A DNA stretch of 35,997 bases from an uncultured delta proteobacterium. GTDB taxonomy: Bacteria; Bdellovibrionota_C; UBA2361; CAIXSY01. Positions 1 through 8,437 of the stretch are shown here, in pieces. How positions within the stretch are numbered: position 1 is the stretch's first letter; each line of letters opens with the position of its first letter. A program made the translations under genes and the position numbers. Location of the stretch: contig CAIXSY010000301.1 in NCBI GenBank assembly GCA_903922175.1, positions 1-35,997 on the forward strand, read 5' to 3'. The notes under the pieces were generated by a model. That model saw only the letters and a list, made by a program, of their open reading frames with translations, was not told the origin of the DNA and did not search any database.

Positions 1-74
1 CTCAGGCTCTCGCAGCTTAAGGCAAATATTTAAACTAACTCACTGACTCACGGCAGTCGTGTATCAATTCACCT

Positions 75-111
75 AAAAACTGACCGCGACGGATTCCGCT
101 GCGGTCAGTTT
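75..111 (-). terminator. Intrinsic terminator, probably bidirectional
   Basis: An 11-bp perfect inverted repeat pairs 77-87 with 101-111 around a 13-nt loop. Read on the minus strand the stem ends in GCGGTCAGTTTTTAGG, so a U-run follows it; on the plus strand only three T follow. It lies about 280 nt beyond the stop codon of the minus-strand response regulator and could end that transcript, or that of a plus-strand gene entering from the left edge. Confidence 0.6.
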
Positions 112-202
112 CGCCCCGTTGCAGGTGGTTTTATTAATCTCTTGCCTGTTTTCACCTCAAGAAAAGTAGCTTTTCGGAAACAGGGTCTTTCCGGACAGGC
201 TC

Positions 203-379
203 TAACTGCTCGCACCTTCCTCGTCCTGTGTAAAATAACCCAACAAAATGACCCTTTCTGAGAATCGATGACGCTGACGTCTAATGTCTAACGCCGGGCT
301 CCGGCGAGCAGCGTCGAGTCGACGTCAGACCTCGACGCCTTACGTCCGTCAGCGTTAGTCGATTAGGGGCGAGGAGTTA
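203..379. repeat. MITE-like inverted-repeat element, copy E (degenerate)
   Basis: The left end TAACTGCTCGC (203-213) pairs with GCGAGGAGTTA (369-379) with one mismatch. Inside it ACGCTGACG and CGTCAGCGT form a second inverted repeat, and GCCGG-GCT-CCGGC a small hairpin. The ends resemble those of copies B-D in this window. It sits directly behind the response regulator stop. No transposase is encoded. Membership in the family is inferred from the short end match only. Confidence 0.4.
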
Positions 380-393
380 CCTTTTCAAATAGA

Positions 394-1809
394 TTAGCTG
401 CTACTCTCCGTCGTCGACGGAGCCGACTCACCGATCCCGAGCTTGTCCATCTTATACTTCAAGATGCGCCGACTTATTCCAAGAAGCTCCGCCGCACGGG
501 TCTGCACGTAATTAGTCTTTTTGAGGGCTTTGACGATCATCTCGGTCTCGAACCTCTTCTCGGCGTCATCAAACTTAACCTCCCCTTCGGCTGCGTGCAG
601 CTTAAAGGACTCGGTCTTTGATTGGTGCGTCACCTTTTTCGGCAGATCCCCCTCGACGACCTGCTCGCTAGGAAGGAGCGCCATCAAGCTTTCAACTACG
701 TTCTCCAACTCGCGCACGTTACCCGGCCAATCATAGCGCACCAGCACCTCCATGGCCTCTTGGCTGAAGCTAAGTTTTTTGTTGCCATAGCGCGGCGAGA
801 ACTTATCCACAAAGTGCCTGACCAGATTTGGAATATCTTCGAAACGATCACGCAGCGGCGGTATCGCCAAATTAATCACGTTGATGCGATAGAACAGGTC
901 TTGGCGAAAGCCCTTTTCGGCGATCAGATCTTCGAGGCTTTTGTTGGTAGCGGCGATGATACGAACATCAACCTTAATCGGCTTGGAACGACCGATACGG
1001 TAGAACTCCTGCTCCTGCAAAAAGCGCAGCATTTTGACCTGCACCGCCATACTGAGTTCGCCGATCTCATCGAGGAAAAGCGTACCGCCATCAGCCAGCT
1101 CAAAATGTCCGATCCGGCGGTCGACCGCATGCGTGAACGCGCCCTTCTCGTGCCCAAACAGCTCCGACTCAATCAGCGTCTCGGGAATGGCCGCACAATT
1201 AATAGGGATAAAGGGAGAGTTGCGTCGAGCGCTGAGCTTATGCAGCTGTCGCGCAACAAGCTCTTTGCCCGTGCCAGACTCACCCGTAATCAATGCGGTC
1301 GTGTTGCGCTCCGCTACCTGCTTGACCTTCTGAAACAGCCCCTCCATCGACTGCGAACGCCCCACCATCGGCCCGAAGTCAGCCTCCGGTGTCGCCACCT
1401 CAATCCGAGCCCCCTGTGTGGCCGCAATAACAGTGCCCCCCGAGGAGTCGAGGGTGTTGACGATCAATGTGGTGAGCTCTTCGATGTCGAAGGGCTTGTT
1501 GAGATAGTCAACTGCGCCAGCTTTCATGGCATCAACCGCCGTGCGCACGGCACTCGTCGCCGTCAACATAATCACGGGAACCTTGGGATTTATCTCGCGC
1601 AGACGGCGCAGAGTTTCAATCCCGTCGAGCTTGGGCATGATCACGTCAAGCAGCACAAGGTCCGGGTTGAGATCGTCAAATAGTGACAGCGCACTCTCAC
1701 CATCCTCGGCAACGGAGACTTCAAAATTAGTGCGCAACAAGAGACGTAACGAGTCACGAATACTCGACTCGTCATCAACGATTAGAACCTTCTTTAGAGA
1801 ATCCGCCAT
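394..1809 (-). CDS. Sigma-54-dependent NtrC-family response regulator
   Basis: A 471-aa two-component regulator with three domains in order. The receiver (about 1-120) has acidic D12/D13, phospho-acceptor D55 in LVLLD, T83 and K105. The AAA+ sigma-54 activator domain (about 147-375) has Walker A GESGTGKE (176-183) and Walker B LFLDE (244-248). A Fis-type helix-turn-helix lies near 425-458. The sigma-54 contact loop reads GAFTHA (223-228) where GAFTGA is canonical. It should act as a cytoplasmic enhancer-binding activator once phosphorylated. No sensor kinase is adjacent, so signal and targets are unknown. The start is the ATG at 1807-1809, preceded by a GGTGG stretch. Length and domain order fit the family well. 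Confidence 0.95.
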   Translation of the reverse strand: MADSLKKVLIVDDESSIRDSLRLLLRTNFEVSVAEDGESALSLFDDLNPDLVLLDVIMPKLDGIETLRRLREINPKVPVIMLTATSAVRTAVDAMKAGAVDYLNKPFDIEELTTLIVNTLDSSGGTVIAATQGARIEVATPEADFGPMVGRSQSMEGLFQKVKQVAERNTTALITGESGTGKELVARQLHKLSARRNSPFIPINCAAIPETLIESELFGHEKGAFTHAVDRRIGHFELADGGTLFLDEIGELSMAVQVKMLRFLQEQEFYRIGRSKPIKVDVRIIAATNKSLEDLIAEKGFRQDLFYRINVINLAIPPLRDRFEDIPNLVRHFVDKFSPRYGNKKLSFSQEAMEVLVRYDWPGNVRELENVVESLMALLPSEQVVEGDLPKKVTHQSKTESFKLHAAEGEVKFDDAEKRFETEMIVKALKKTNYVQTRAAELLGISRRILKYKMDKLGIGESAPSTTESSS

Positions 1810-1966
1810 ATTAGACCACCATAGTGGAGGAAAAACTGGTTTATAGGCAGCACAAAAACGCTTGGACAGTTAATAAGATGCTCATATGTTCAATATCGTC
1901 ACATCGTTGTACAAATTTGTGCTTTTTATAATATCTAGTGTTTTTAGCCTGTTAGGGCGTCCGAGG

Positions 1967-2264
1967 GTAATTGCTCAATAACCCCGGGTAGCTTAATAAT
2001 TCGCGAGCGTGGTCGTGCTCGTGGCCTGCCCTGAGTTTGTCGAACGGTCGCGGTCAAATAGTGTGCTAACTCGGCCACATCGACCAGGAGCGCGTCCACG
2101 ATCACAAAAACAAGCCATTTATTCTGGCGAAGAGCCTAATATGGGAATACTCCGCATAAATGGCAATTCATGCTGATCGATAAAGCTAACGTCAAACGCG
2201 GGGCGTTGACGTTTCACCTCCGGCCGGGTTGTCCGATTTTCTGCTATGAGGGGCGAGCAATTAC
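1967..2264. repeat. MITE-like element, copy A (right end uncertain)
   Basis: The left end GTAATTGCTCAATAACC is nearly identical to the ends of copies B, C and D. The following 40 bases (CGGGTAGCTTAATAATTCGC, then GAGCGTGGTCGTGCTCG) closely match copy D. A possible right end GAGCAATTAC is at 2255-2264 (10 bp), but interior pairing is poor, so the element may be truncated or composite. It carries TGAGTTTGTCGAACG, a short motif also found in copy D. The rest of the 1810-2275 gap shows no gene. Confidence 0.5.
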
Positions 2265-2275
2265 CGTAGACATAG

Positions 2276-2527
2276 CTATCCGCGGTGACACCTAGCCGTC
2301 GAGTGGCAGCCGGCCGATATTCGCGTTGCCCCCTCACAGAGCAGCTCGTGCGGCGTCACGCCATGCTTCATGGCTGACCTCATCAGCGAGCGAATGACAC
2401 GCCACTCGCCACGCCTCTCCCAATCTGCTGCTGCCTCTCTGAGAAGCTTATCGGAGATATTCTCTCCCTCCATCTGCATCGCTTTCTGAATTCCCTTCCA
2501 GATTCCCCAGTCCCTGTCGTAGATCAT
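2276..2527 (-). CDS. Small hypothetical protein (83 aa)
   Basis: I do not recognise this protein. It is supported mainly by an excellent ribosome binding site: GGAGG lies about 8 nt before the ATG at 2525-2527. Residues 1-63 are polar and helical-looking, rich in Trp, Glu, Arg and Met, ending near HGVTPHELL. The last 20 residues are Cys/His/Arg-rich and look like read-through into non-coding sequence beside repeat copy A, so the original C-terminus may have been replaced. No partner gene is adjacent. It could be a remnant of a larger gene. Confidence 0.45.
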   Translation of the reverse strand: MIYDRDWGIWKGIQKAMQMEGENISDKLLREAAADWERRGEWRVIRSLMRSAMKHGVTPHELLCEGATRISAGCHSTARCHRG

Positions 2528-2573
2528 GGCTGCTCCTCCATAAGTTTCATCTTCATAACTACTCGTCGACTAT

Positions 2574-2744
2574 GGGCTTCCCGTGCACGTCAGGCTGCGT
2601 TAAAACACACCTCTGCATCCCCCTGCGTACCTGTGGTAAAAAAATCATTAATGATTCCACCACAGAGGACACTGGGGTACGCAGAGGAAAACAAGTAGAA
2701 CATAATCTTTGCGCAGTCTGACGTACGGCTGCACGGAAAAGCCC
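2574..2744. repeat. Nested palindromic element (171 bp)
   Basis: The outer arms 2574-2599 and 2713-2744 (GGGCTTCCCGTGCAC against its diverged complement) pair imperfectly but extensively. Inside lies a second near-palindrome at 2610-2687: CCTCTGC...TGTGGT on the left and ACCACAGAGG...GCAGAGG on the right, centred on the perfect palindrome AATCATTAATGATT. ACCACAGAGGACAC-type repeats occur in many bacterial genomes. It is about 135 nt beyond the rsuA-type stop codon and could also act in transcript ending. The 2528-2879 gap holds nothing else I can support. Confidence 0.6.
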
Positions 2745-2879
2745 TCGTAGGTCTAGGTTTACCTCGCTCGTATTTGCACAATAATTCACAGGTCATACAA
2801 GCCTCGGTAGCCACTTTAGCAGATCCCGGAGCAGATCGATCCCTGGCGTGAACGTTCAGTCTACAGATTACGACCAAAG

Positions 2880-3596
2880 TTAAGCGAAAAGCGCAGTCTC
2901 CTCTTCCCGCAACGGGCGCCACTGCCCCTCGGCTAAGCCAGTGAGCGTAAGCGCCCCCACCGTGCTGCGGTGCAACGCCACTACTTTATTGCCCATTTGC
3001 TCCCACATGCGCTTGACCTGGTGATAGCGCCCTTCGTGAAGTATAAGCTCAACATGATGAGAATCTCTAACGAGCACCTCAACCGGCAAGAGAGGTGTGC
3101 GTTCATCTTCAAGCATAAGGCCACCGGCTTCGAAGAGTGCTTTTTCATCGCCGCGAACTGCTCGCTCTAGGGCAACCTCATACCTCTTCGGCACCTGTCC
3201 ACGTGGTGAGGTGACGCGGTGCAAAAAACTGCCATCATCGGTGAGGAGAAGTAGCCCAGTGGTGTCCTGATCAAGTCGCCCGATGCAACACAGCGGCGGG
3301 TTACGCGCCAAAAACCTTTCGGGCAGAAGCTTAAAGACCGTCTCCCCTTCACTCTCACTATGCGTGCAGACATACCCTGCCGGTTTGTGGAGCATAATAT
3401 AGAGCTGCTCGACATCAAGCGCCTCGCCATCAAAACGCACCTCATCAGCCACGACCCTATCATCTGCCCGTAGCTTCATCCCATCGACACGAGCTACCAC
3501 CTCAGCTCGGATGAGCCCGGGCACCTGGCCACGTGAGCAGTACCCAAGATTAGAGAGGAGTCGATCGAGGCGCTTCTTGCTGGTCTTGTTTTCCAA
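2880..3596 (-). CDS. rsuA: RsuA-family 16S rRNA pseudouridine synthase
   Basis: A 238-aa enzyme that isomerises a specific uridine in rRNA to pseudouridine. An N-terminal S4 RNA-binding domain (KRLDRLLSNLGYCSR...) is followed by the catalytic domain with the family signature GRLDQDTTGLLLLTDDG; the catalytic Asp is about residue 109. The motifs YIMLHKPAGYVCT and EGRYHQVKRMW are typical of the RsuA/RluB/RluE branch. I chose the TTG start at 3594-3596, with AAGAGA just upstream, because longer in-frame starts would overlap livG by over 120 bases and add a non-homologous leader. It still overlaps livG by 47 bases. Whether the target is U516 of 16S RNA or another site is inferred. Confidence 0.9.
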   Translation of the reverse strand: MENKTSKKRLDRLLSNLGYCSRGQVPGLIRAEVVARVDGMKLRADDRVVADEVRFDGEALDVEQLYIMLHKPAGYVCTHSESEGETVFKLLPERFLARNPPLCCIGRLDQDTTGLLLLTDDGSFLHRVTSPRGQVPKRYEVALERAVRGDEKALFEAGGLMLEDERTPLLPVEVLVRDSHHVELILHEGRYHQVKRMWEQMGNKVVALHRSTVGALTLTGLAEGQWRPLREEETALFA

Positions 3597-4392
3597 AGTA
3601 GATCTCTTGTAAAAGTTGATTCGAACGAACTTTTTCGGGAACATCATCAAGCACGACACGCCCGGAATCGAGAACGACGATCCGTCCACAAAATTTCTGA
3701 ATGAAATTGATATCGTGCTCAATCACGATAACGGTCTTGCCCATCTGATGAAGTTTTTTGATAAGCCCGACGACCTCCTCCTTCATCTTCGGAGAGACAC
3801 CTGCCGTCGGCTCATCGAGCAGAAAGAGCTCGGCACCGTAAGCCAAGGTGCGCACAATCTCAAGCAAGCGCATCTGTCCGCCAGAAAGGCTCGATGCCTT
3901 ATGCGAGGCCTTAACCTCTAAATTTACCTCACGCAGGTGTTCGCGCGCCATGGCGATATTATCACGCGTGACCTTGCCCCAGGGGAAGAAGGTCTTATAC
4001 ATCGGTGCCCGGCCCTCGATGGCGGTGAGCACATTCTCGAGCACGCTCATCTCACGAAAGATGCCGAAATTCTGGAATATCCGGCCGATACCGTGCTCAG
4101 CCCTACGATAGGGCGCTTCGTGCTGTATCTCCTTGCCGCGAAATAGAATCTTGCCCTGCGTTGCCGGACAAAATCCGCTGATGCAATTAAAAAGAGTGGT
4201 TTTCCCCGAACCGTTCGGTCCGATAATACCGACAGTCTCACCCGAGGTAATAGCAACGTTGACACCATTAAGAATTGAAGAGCCTCCCAAGGTGCAGTAG
4301 AGATCCTGAGTACTCAGCATCACCTCTCTGACCTCGGAGAGGTCGCCAACATTGGGCGGCTCTGTTGTGGCTGTGATCTCTTGATTGTTCAT
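3550..4392 (-). CDS. livG: LivG-type branched-chain/hydrophobic amino acid ABC transporter ATPase
   Basis: A 280-aa cytoplasmic ATPase energising import through the two adjacent permeases. Visible motifs are Walker A GPNGSGKT, the LivG-type Q-loop in RIFQNFGIF, signature LSGGQMRLLEI, Walker B ELFLLDEPTAGVSP and the H-loop IEHD. The insertion around FFPWGKV after the Q-loop is usual for LivG rather than LivF. The ATG overlaps the livM stop by one base, implying translational coupling. A LivF partner and a periplasmic binding protein are not in this window. The N-terminal extension of about 28 residues before the ABC core is slightly long. Confidence 0.92.
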   Translation of the reverse strand: MNNQEITATTEPPNVGDLSEVREVMLSTQDLYCTLGGSSILNGVNVAITSGETVGIIGPNGSGKTTLFNCISGFCPATQGKILFRGKEIQHEAPYRRAEHGIGRIFQNFGIFREMSVLENVLTAIEGRAPMYKTFFPWGKVTRDNIAMAREHLREVNLEVKASHKASSLSGGQMRLLEIVRTLAYGAELFLLDEPTAGVSPKMKEEVVGLIKKLHQMGKTVIVIEHDINFIQKFCGRIVVLDSGRVVLDDVPEKVRSNQLLQEIYFGKQDQQEAPRSTPL

Positions 4393-5444
4393 TATATTTT
4401 ACGCTCCACGGGGAAGATCGCCTCACGCTTCCAATACACCACCCCGAATAGAATCAGGGCATGCAAAAGTTGACGCATCGGTCCAAGAATACTCGAATCA
4501 ATATGGGTAAAGCGCAGGGGTTCGGGCAAAAGAACGAGAAAGAAGGTTGCCGCGATGACTCCCCAAAAAGCGCCAGGACTTCCAACAACGACGATGGTGA
4601 GAACAAAGACCATCTCCGGAAAGGCAAACGAAGAGGGGTCGATGTAGTTCAAATAGTAGGCGAAAAAGCTTCCAGCTAACCCGGCGGTTGCCGAGGAGAT
4701 AAAGAAACACACATTGCGATCGATGCGCGTCTTTTTCCCCAAAGCGAGCGAAGCCACCTCGCTCTCAGCTTGGGCGCGAAGCGACCGTGCGAACGAACTG
4801 CGGAAGAGAAGCCAGCAGTACCCCTGGACTATAATCACGAAGATCAGCAGCAAAACCAGAAAATTGGAATTGGTATAGAAAAAGTTCTCACTATTGTAAT
4901 CGGTCACCCAGCGTGAAAGGAAGTAATCGAGGATGTCGCTCCGCGGGCGTGGAATTCCAGGTATTCCAAGTACGCCGCGGGTCAAACTCTTCCAATTAAT
5001 CAGCAGAGCCGAGATCACCGAGGCAAAGGCGATCGTACCGATGGCGAAATATTCCTGGGTTAGGCGCAAAGAGATCGCGCCGATGCTCACCGCAAAAAGA
5101 CCACTCAAGGCAATGCTCGCGAAGATACAGGGGAAGAACGAGTAACCGCCTAGTTGGACGGGCTCAAACCCAAGCGCGAAACAGGCGCTGCCAACACAGG
5201 TGCAAAGCTCCGTGCAGGCCTCTTGGCTTGAGACACTGTGCAGCGGAAGCCAGATAGTGAAATCGGTCGACATCAGCGCCGTGGTATAGGCACCCACAGC
5301 ATAGGCAGCAATATGCGCCAGGTTAAAAAGACGGGCGACACCAAAGGTAAGATTAAATCCCTGCGCCAGAATGAGGTAAATGCCAACCAGGATAGCCAGA
5401 TGGACGCTATAGTCAGATAAAAGATATTCGATGAAGGTATCCAT
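4392..5444 (-). CDS. livM: LivM-type ABC transporter permease
   Basis: A 350-aa polytopic inner-membrane permease of the HAAT (LivM/LivH) family. It begins with a hydrophobic helix and the typical LAQGFNLTFGVARLFNLAHIAAYAVGAYTTAL region, and ends with VVGSPGAFWGVIAATFFLVLLPEPLRF, both characteristic. A Cys-containing stretch near residues 77-95 (CTELCTCVGSACF) lies in the first periplasmic part and is unusual for the family. Five bases separate it from livH. It pairs with LivH to form the channel for branched-chain or related amino acids or amides; the substrate cannot be told from sequence. Confidence 0.9.
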   Translation of the reverse strand: MDTFIEYLLSDYSVHLAILVGIYLILAQGFNLTFGVARLFNLAHIAAYAVGAYTTALMSTDFTIWLPLHSVSSQEACTELCTCVGSACFALGFEPVQLGGYSFFPCIFASIALSGLFAVSIGAISLRLTQEYFAIGTIAFASVISALLINWKSLTRGVLGIPGIPRPRSDILDYFLSRWVTDYNSENFFYTNSNFLVLLLIFVIIVQGYCWLLFRSSFARSLRAQAESEVASLALGKKTRIDRNVCFFISSATAGLAGSFFAYYLNYIDPSSFAFPEMVFVLTIVVVGSPGAFWGVIAATFFLVLLPEPLRFTHIDSSILGPMRQLLHALILFGVVYWKREAIFPVERKI

Positions 5445-5449
5445 AGCGA

Positions 5450-6340
5450 TTATGCTGAACGTGAGCTTACCTTAAACAGTCCCTGCGGCCTAAAGAGCAA
5501 GATCCCCAAGATAATCACAAAGGCAAAGGCATCTTTATACCCCGCCGGAAGACTGTATCCCCAAAAATCAAGCCCGATGCTTAAGTTTTCAATCAGCCCA
5601 AGGAGGTAGGCTCCGGCGATAGTTCCCCAGATATTACCTAAGCCACCAAGAATCATCGCTGCAAAGGCCTTGATAGTGTAGGCATTGCCCATCGTCGGCT
5701 GCAGGTTTGTCTCGAAACCGACGAGCACCCCGGAAAAGGCCGCCAACAGCGTGCCCGCCGTAAACACCAAAAAACTTATGCGGCGCGCGCTAATCCCGAT
5801 CGTCTGTGCGGCAAACTCTTCTTGCGCCAGGGCGCGAATCTTACGCCCGAAGCTCGTCAGATGAATTACAAAGGCGAGGAGGAAGAGGATAATAAGCGCA
5901 CTAGCGATAATTAAAATCTGTGTTGGAGTAATGAACATCCCCCAGAACTCGATGCTGCGTATCTCAAACCCCGTGGTCAAACTCTTGACGTTAACCCCGA
6001 AGAGCATCGACACCGAAGACTCAAGGATGGTGGAGAGGGCCAAGGTGGTGACAAACGGGAGAAAGATACTAAAACGTAAAAAAGGCTCAACAAATATATG
6101 CAGTGATATCCATGAGAGAATCACGGTTATCAGCACCGTGACGAGGCTCGCCTCCCATAGCGGATAGCCCTGCATCACGTAGGCGAAATAGAAGGCATAG
6201 GCACCGGCCATCATCAGGTGTCCATGAGCGAAGTTGAGGATCCGCAGTAATCCAAAGGTAAGCGATAGCCCAGAACTGGCTAATGCATAGATGCTGCCCG
6301 CAATAAGTGCGTTCAGCAGAAGCTGCGGTAATATCTCCAT
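5450..6340 (-). CDS. livH: LivH-type ABC transporter permease
   Basis: A 296-aa polytopic permease. The motif SIYALASSGLSLTFGLLRILNFAHGHLMMAGAYAFY is the LivH signature region, and AFAAMILGGLGNIWGTIAGAYLLGLIENL is the conserved cytoplasmic EAA-like loop region. I chose the ATG at 6338-6340; a TTG at 6347-6349 is in frame three codons upstream but has no better ribosome binding site. It forms the membrane channel with LivM, energised by LivG. Fifty-six bases separate it from the upstream TPR lipoprotein gene, so it probably shares the same transcript. Confidence 0.92.
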   Translation of the reverse strand: MEILPQLLLNALIAGSIYALASSGLSLTFGLLRILNFAHGHLMMAGAYAFYFAYVMQGYPLWEASLVTVLITVILSWISLHIFVEPFLRFSIFLPFVTTLALSTILESSVSMLFGVNVKSLTTGFEIRSIEFWGMFITPTQILIIASALIILFLLAFVIHLTSFGRKIRALAQEEFAAQTIGISARRISFLVFTAGTLLAAFSGVLVGFETNLQPTMGNAYTIKAFAAMILGGLGNIWGTIAGAYLLGLIENLSIGLDFWGYSLPAGYKDAFAFVIILGILLFRPQGLFKVSSRSA

Positions 6341-6396
6341 TCTTAGCAAAAGATATCTAAAATCAGGTAGTTATGCAACATTGCGGGTGACCGCCC

Positions 6397-7374
6397 CTAC
6401 GAATCCTCCGCCGTAGCTGCAATCAGCCCCTCGATAGCCTCGACCATCCGCCCCGGCCAGGTTTGCACCTCCTTATTGCCCAGATCTACCGATGGCCCGA
6501 TCTCTTCCCAGATCAGCTTAAGCTGCTCTTTTGCCTTGTCGTCTAAGGTCGCCGCTACTGCGGGATCGGTAGAAGCGGCAAGACGCACCAGCCGCGCTTC
6601 ACGCATCAAGGAGGTATCAAGATTGCCCTCTCTAAGAAGTTGGCTTTCTGACTCGAAGGCTTCCTTCAGCTGACCGCGGGCAAGAGAGATTAGACTATGA
6701 AGATGCGTCACTCTCGGCTCTTGAAGCAGGTTATGATCGGTGGCGAAGGCTGAAATAAAGCTCTCCGCCGCCTGGGGCTGATCGTATTGCACAAGGAGTC
6801 GTGCATATTCATACGCACTTGGAAGATCATTCTTTAAGACACAGAGCAGATAGGCACAGCAAAGCGTCTCTCTCTGCCGCCCCAAACGGCGAGAGATGGT
6901 GAAGAGCCCGTTCGCGGCTTTGGCAGCAGTTACAAAGTCACGCGTTTCTTCGGCGGAATCTAGAATCTGCTGATAGCGCTTTTCTGCAACGTCCCAGTGC
7001 TCCTGGGCTGCCGCTAGGTGCGCTAAACGAAAAAATATATCCGTCGGCGGCTTTTTATCAATCACGCGCGCAAGCGGTTCGAGGATCTGCGCGGCCTGAT
7101 CAAACTGCGCATTGCCCTCCAGCGCCACCGCAAGGTTTAGGCGCAGGTTCTGCGCGTTGGGCGCCAGGTAGAGCGCCTGGCGTAGTCGACTTTCGGCGTC
7201 GATGTAACGATCTTCAGAAAGATAGGAAAGTCCCTCCCGCGCCAGTTCAACGGCGCGCAGATCAAGCGCCGGCACAAAATGCTGCTCAGAGCGCTCTGAT
7301 GGCGCCAAGGCGCAGGCACTGAGCAAGAGCACCAAAGCAACACAGGTGAGAAGATGAAATCTAGCTAAACACAT
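6397..7374 (-). CDS. TPR-repeat lipoprotein
   Basis: A 325-aa exported protein with a signal peptide and lipobox LLSAC (Cys21), so it should be lipidated and tethered to a membrane facing the periplasm. Residues about 40-240 form tetratricopeptide-like helices, for example REGLSYLSEDRYIDAESRLRQALYLAPNAQNLRLNLAVAL and AEKRYQQILDSA. TPR proteins act as protein-binding scaffolds; the partner here is unknown. It starts five bases after the glycosyltransferase stop and is followed by livH, so these genes look cotranscribed. Family assignment is from repeat pattern only. Confidence 0.85.
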   Translation of the reverse strand: MCLARFHLLTCVALVLLLSACALAPSERSEQHFVPALDLRAVELAREGLSYLSEDRYIDAESRLRQALYLAPNAQNLRLNLAVALEGNAQFDQAAQILEPLARVIDKKPPTDIFFRLAHLAAAQEHWDVAEKRYQQILDSAEETRDFVTAAKAANGLFTISRRLGRQRETLCCAYLLCVLKNDLPSAYEYARLLVQYDQPQAAESFISAFATDHNLLQEPRVTHLHSLISLARGQLKEAFESESQLLREGNLDTSLMREARLVRLAASTDPAVAATLDDKAKEQLKLIWEEIGPSVDLGNKEVQTWPGRMVEAIEGLIAATAEDS

Positions 7375-7379
7375 TACGC

Positions 7380-8069
7380 CTAGGCCCCGAGGTTATACTT
7401 GAGAATTGCATAGATCGCACGAAAGCCATCGCGCATGCCGATCTTCTTCCCCTCGGCGTAGGTCCGACCGTAGTAGGATATTCCAACCTCGTAGATACGG
7501 CAATTCTGCCGCGCCACCTTGGCTGTAATCTCCGGCTCAAAGCCGAAACGCTCCTCCTCTATCTCAATCGACTGTATTACCTCACGACGAAACATCTTGT
7601 AACAGGTCTCCATATCCGTAAGATTTATATTGGTAAACACGTTGGAGAGAAGCGTCAAAAAGCGATTGCCGATCATGTGCCAAAAGAAGGCTACACGATG
7701 CGGCTGCCCACCCATAAAACGCGAACCGAAGACAACATCAGCTTTGTTTTTAAGGATCGGATCCATGAGCAACGGATACTCATTGGGATCGTATTCGAGA
7801 TCCGCATCCTGAACGACAACTAGATCGCCTGTCGCATGCCGGAACCCAGTGCGAAGCGCCGCCCCCTTTCCCTGATTTACCTCGTGGTAAAGAACCTTAT
7901 GCACATTGCCCTCAATCTCGCTCTTTAGAAGCGCAGTTGTGCCATCGGTCGAACAATCATCAACAATGATAATCTCCTTATCCTCAACCGGAGATGCCTT
8001 GACCGCAGCAACGATATCCTTAATCGTATCTTTTTCGTTATAACAGGGGATCACAATTGAAAGTTTCAT
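7380..8069 (-). CDS. Family 2 glycosyltransferase (dolichol-phosphate mannosyltransferase-like)
   Basis: A 229-aa cytosolic GT-A enzyme. It begins [16 protein letters not shown], then [25 protein letters not shown] and the metal-binding QDADLEYDP (DxD type), followed by VFGSRFMGG. This pattern matches the DPM1/polyprenyl-phosphate glycosyltransferase branch of GT2, which makes lipid-linked sugar donors. No C-terminal membrane helices are present. I chose the internal ATG at 8067-8069, because upstream in-frame codons lie in the inverted-repeat element B and the family start is exactly here. The sugar and acceptor are unknown. Confidence 0.88.
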   Translation of the reverse strand: MKLSIVIPCYNEKDTIKDIVAAVKASPVEDKEIIIVDDCSTDGTTALLKSEIEGNVHKVLYHEVNQGKGAALRTGFRHATGDLVVVQDADLEYDPNEYPLLMDPILKNKADVVFGSRFMGGQPHRVAFFWHMIGNRFLTLLSNVFTNINLTDMETCYKMFRREVIQSIEIEEERFGFEPEITAKVARQNCRIYEVGISYYGRTYAEGKKIGMRDGFRAIYAILKYNLGA

Positions 8070-8119
8070 GTCCGTACTATGCCCGAAGGTTATAAAGGTG
8101 TCATCTTTGGTAAAATAGC

Positions 8120-8342
8120 GTAATTGCTCATTAAGTCTGGGTAATTCTAAATCTTGAACATGAACTGGAACTGTTCCCGATTCCTGCTCCCTTCGACTCG
8201 GTCGCAAGCTCCCTCGCTCAGGACCGAGGCCTGCCCCTTATCCTCTTGATCGGACTAGGAAAAGGGGCAGGGGCAGGAATCAGGAGCAGTTCAAGTGCAA
8301 GTTCAAGCAATTTCCTTTTACCCGAGGTTATTGAGCAGTTAC
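8120..8342. repeat. MITE-like inverted-repeat element, copy B (complete, 223 bp)
   Basis: The best-preserved copy. The 25-nt ends 8120-8144 and 8318-8342 are near-perfect inverted repeats, beginning GTAATTGCTCATTAA on the left and ending TTATTGAGCAGTTAC on the right. A second pair of arms of about 38 nt (8153-8190 and 8270-8307) continues the pairing, with ATTCCTGC / GCAGGAAT at the inner edge. The middle contains a GACTCGGTCGCAAGCTCCCTC block resembling dispersed CTTCGACTTCGCTCAGG repeats. No coding capacity. It sits upstream of the glycosyltransferase operon. Confidence 0.75.
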
Positions 8343-8402
8343 AAAATAGCGACACAATACACTGATATTATTGTTAATACTAGCTCACCAAAAGATGTTC
8401 TA

Positions 8403-8431
8403 TTGACGCTTACGGCGTTCTATCGTAATAT
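8403..8431 (+). promoter_or_regulatory. Strong sigma-70-type promoter
   Basis: TTGACG (8403-8408) and TAATAT (8426-8431) are separated by exactly 17 nt, close to the vegetative consensus. The expected start is near 8438. It drives the plus strand toward the terminator at 8535-8572, giving a transcript of about 135 nt, and lies about 320 nt before lpxD. Confidence 0.65.
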
Positions 8432-8437
8432 TAATTA

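Noticed and set aside
622-1683. 353-codon open frame on the plus strand
   Set aside because: It is antisense to the response regulator, with no recognisable domain; the minus-strand frame has complete receiver, AAA+ and Fis domains.
8070-8207. 46-codon N-terminal extension of the glycosyltransferase
   Set aside because: It translates part of inverted-repeat copy B; GT2 enzymes begin at [12 protein letters not shown].
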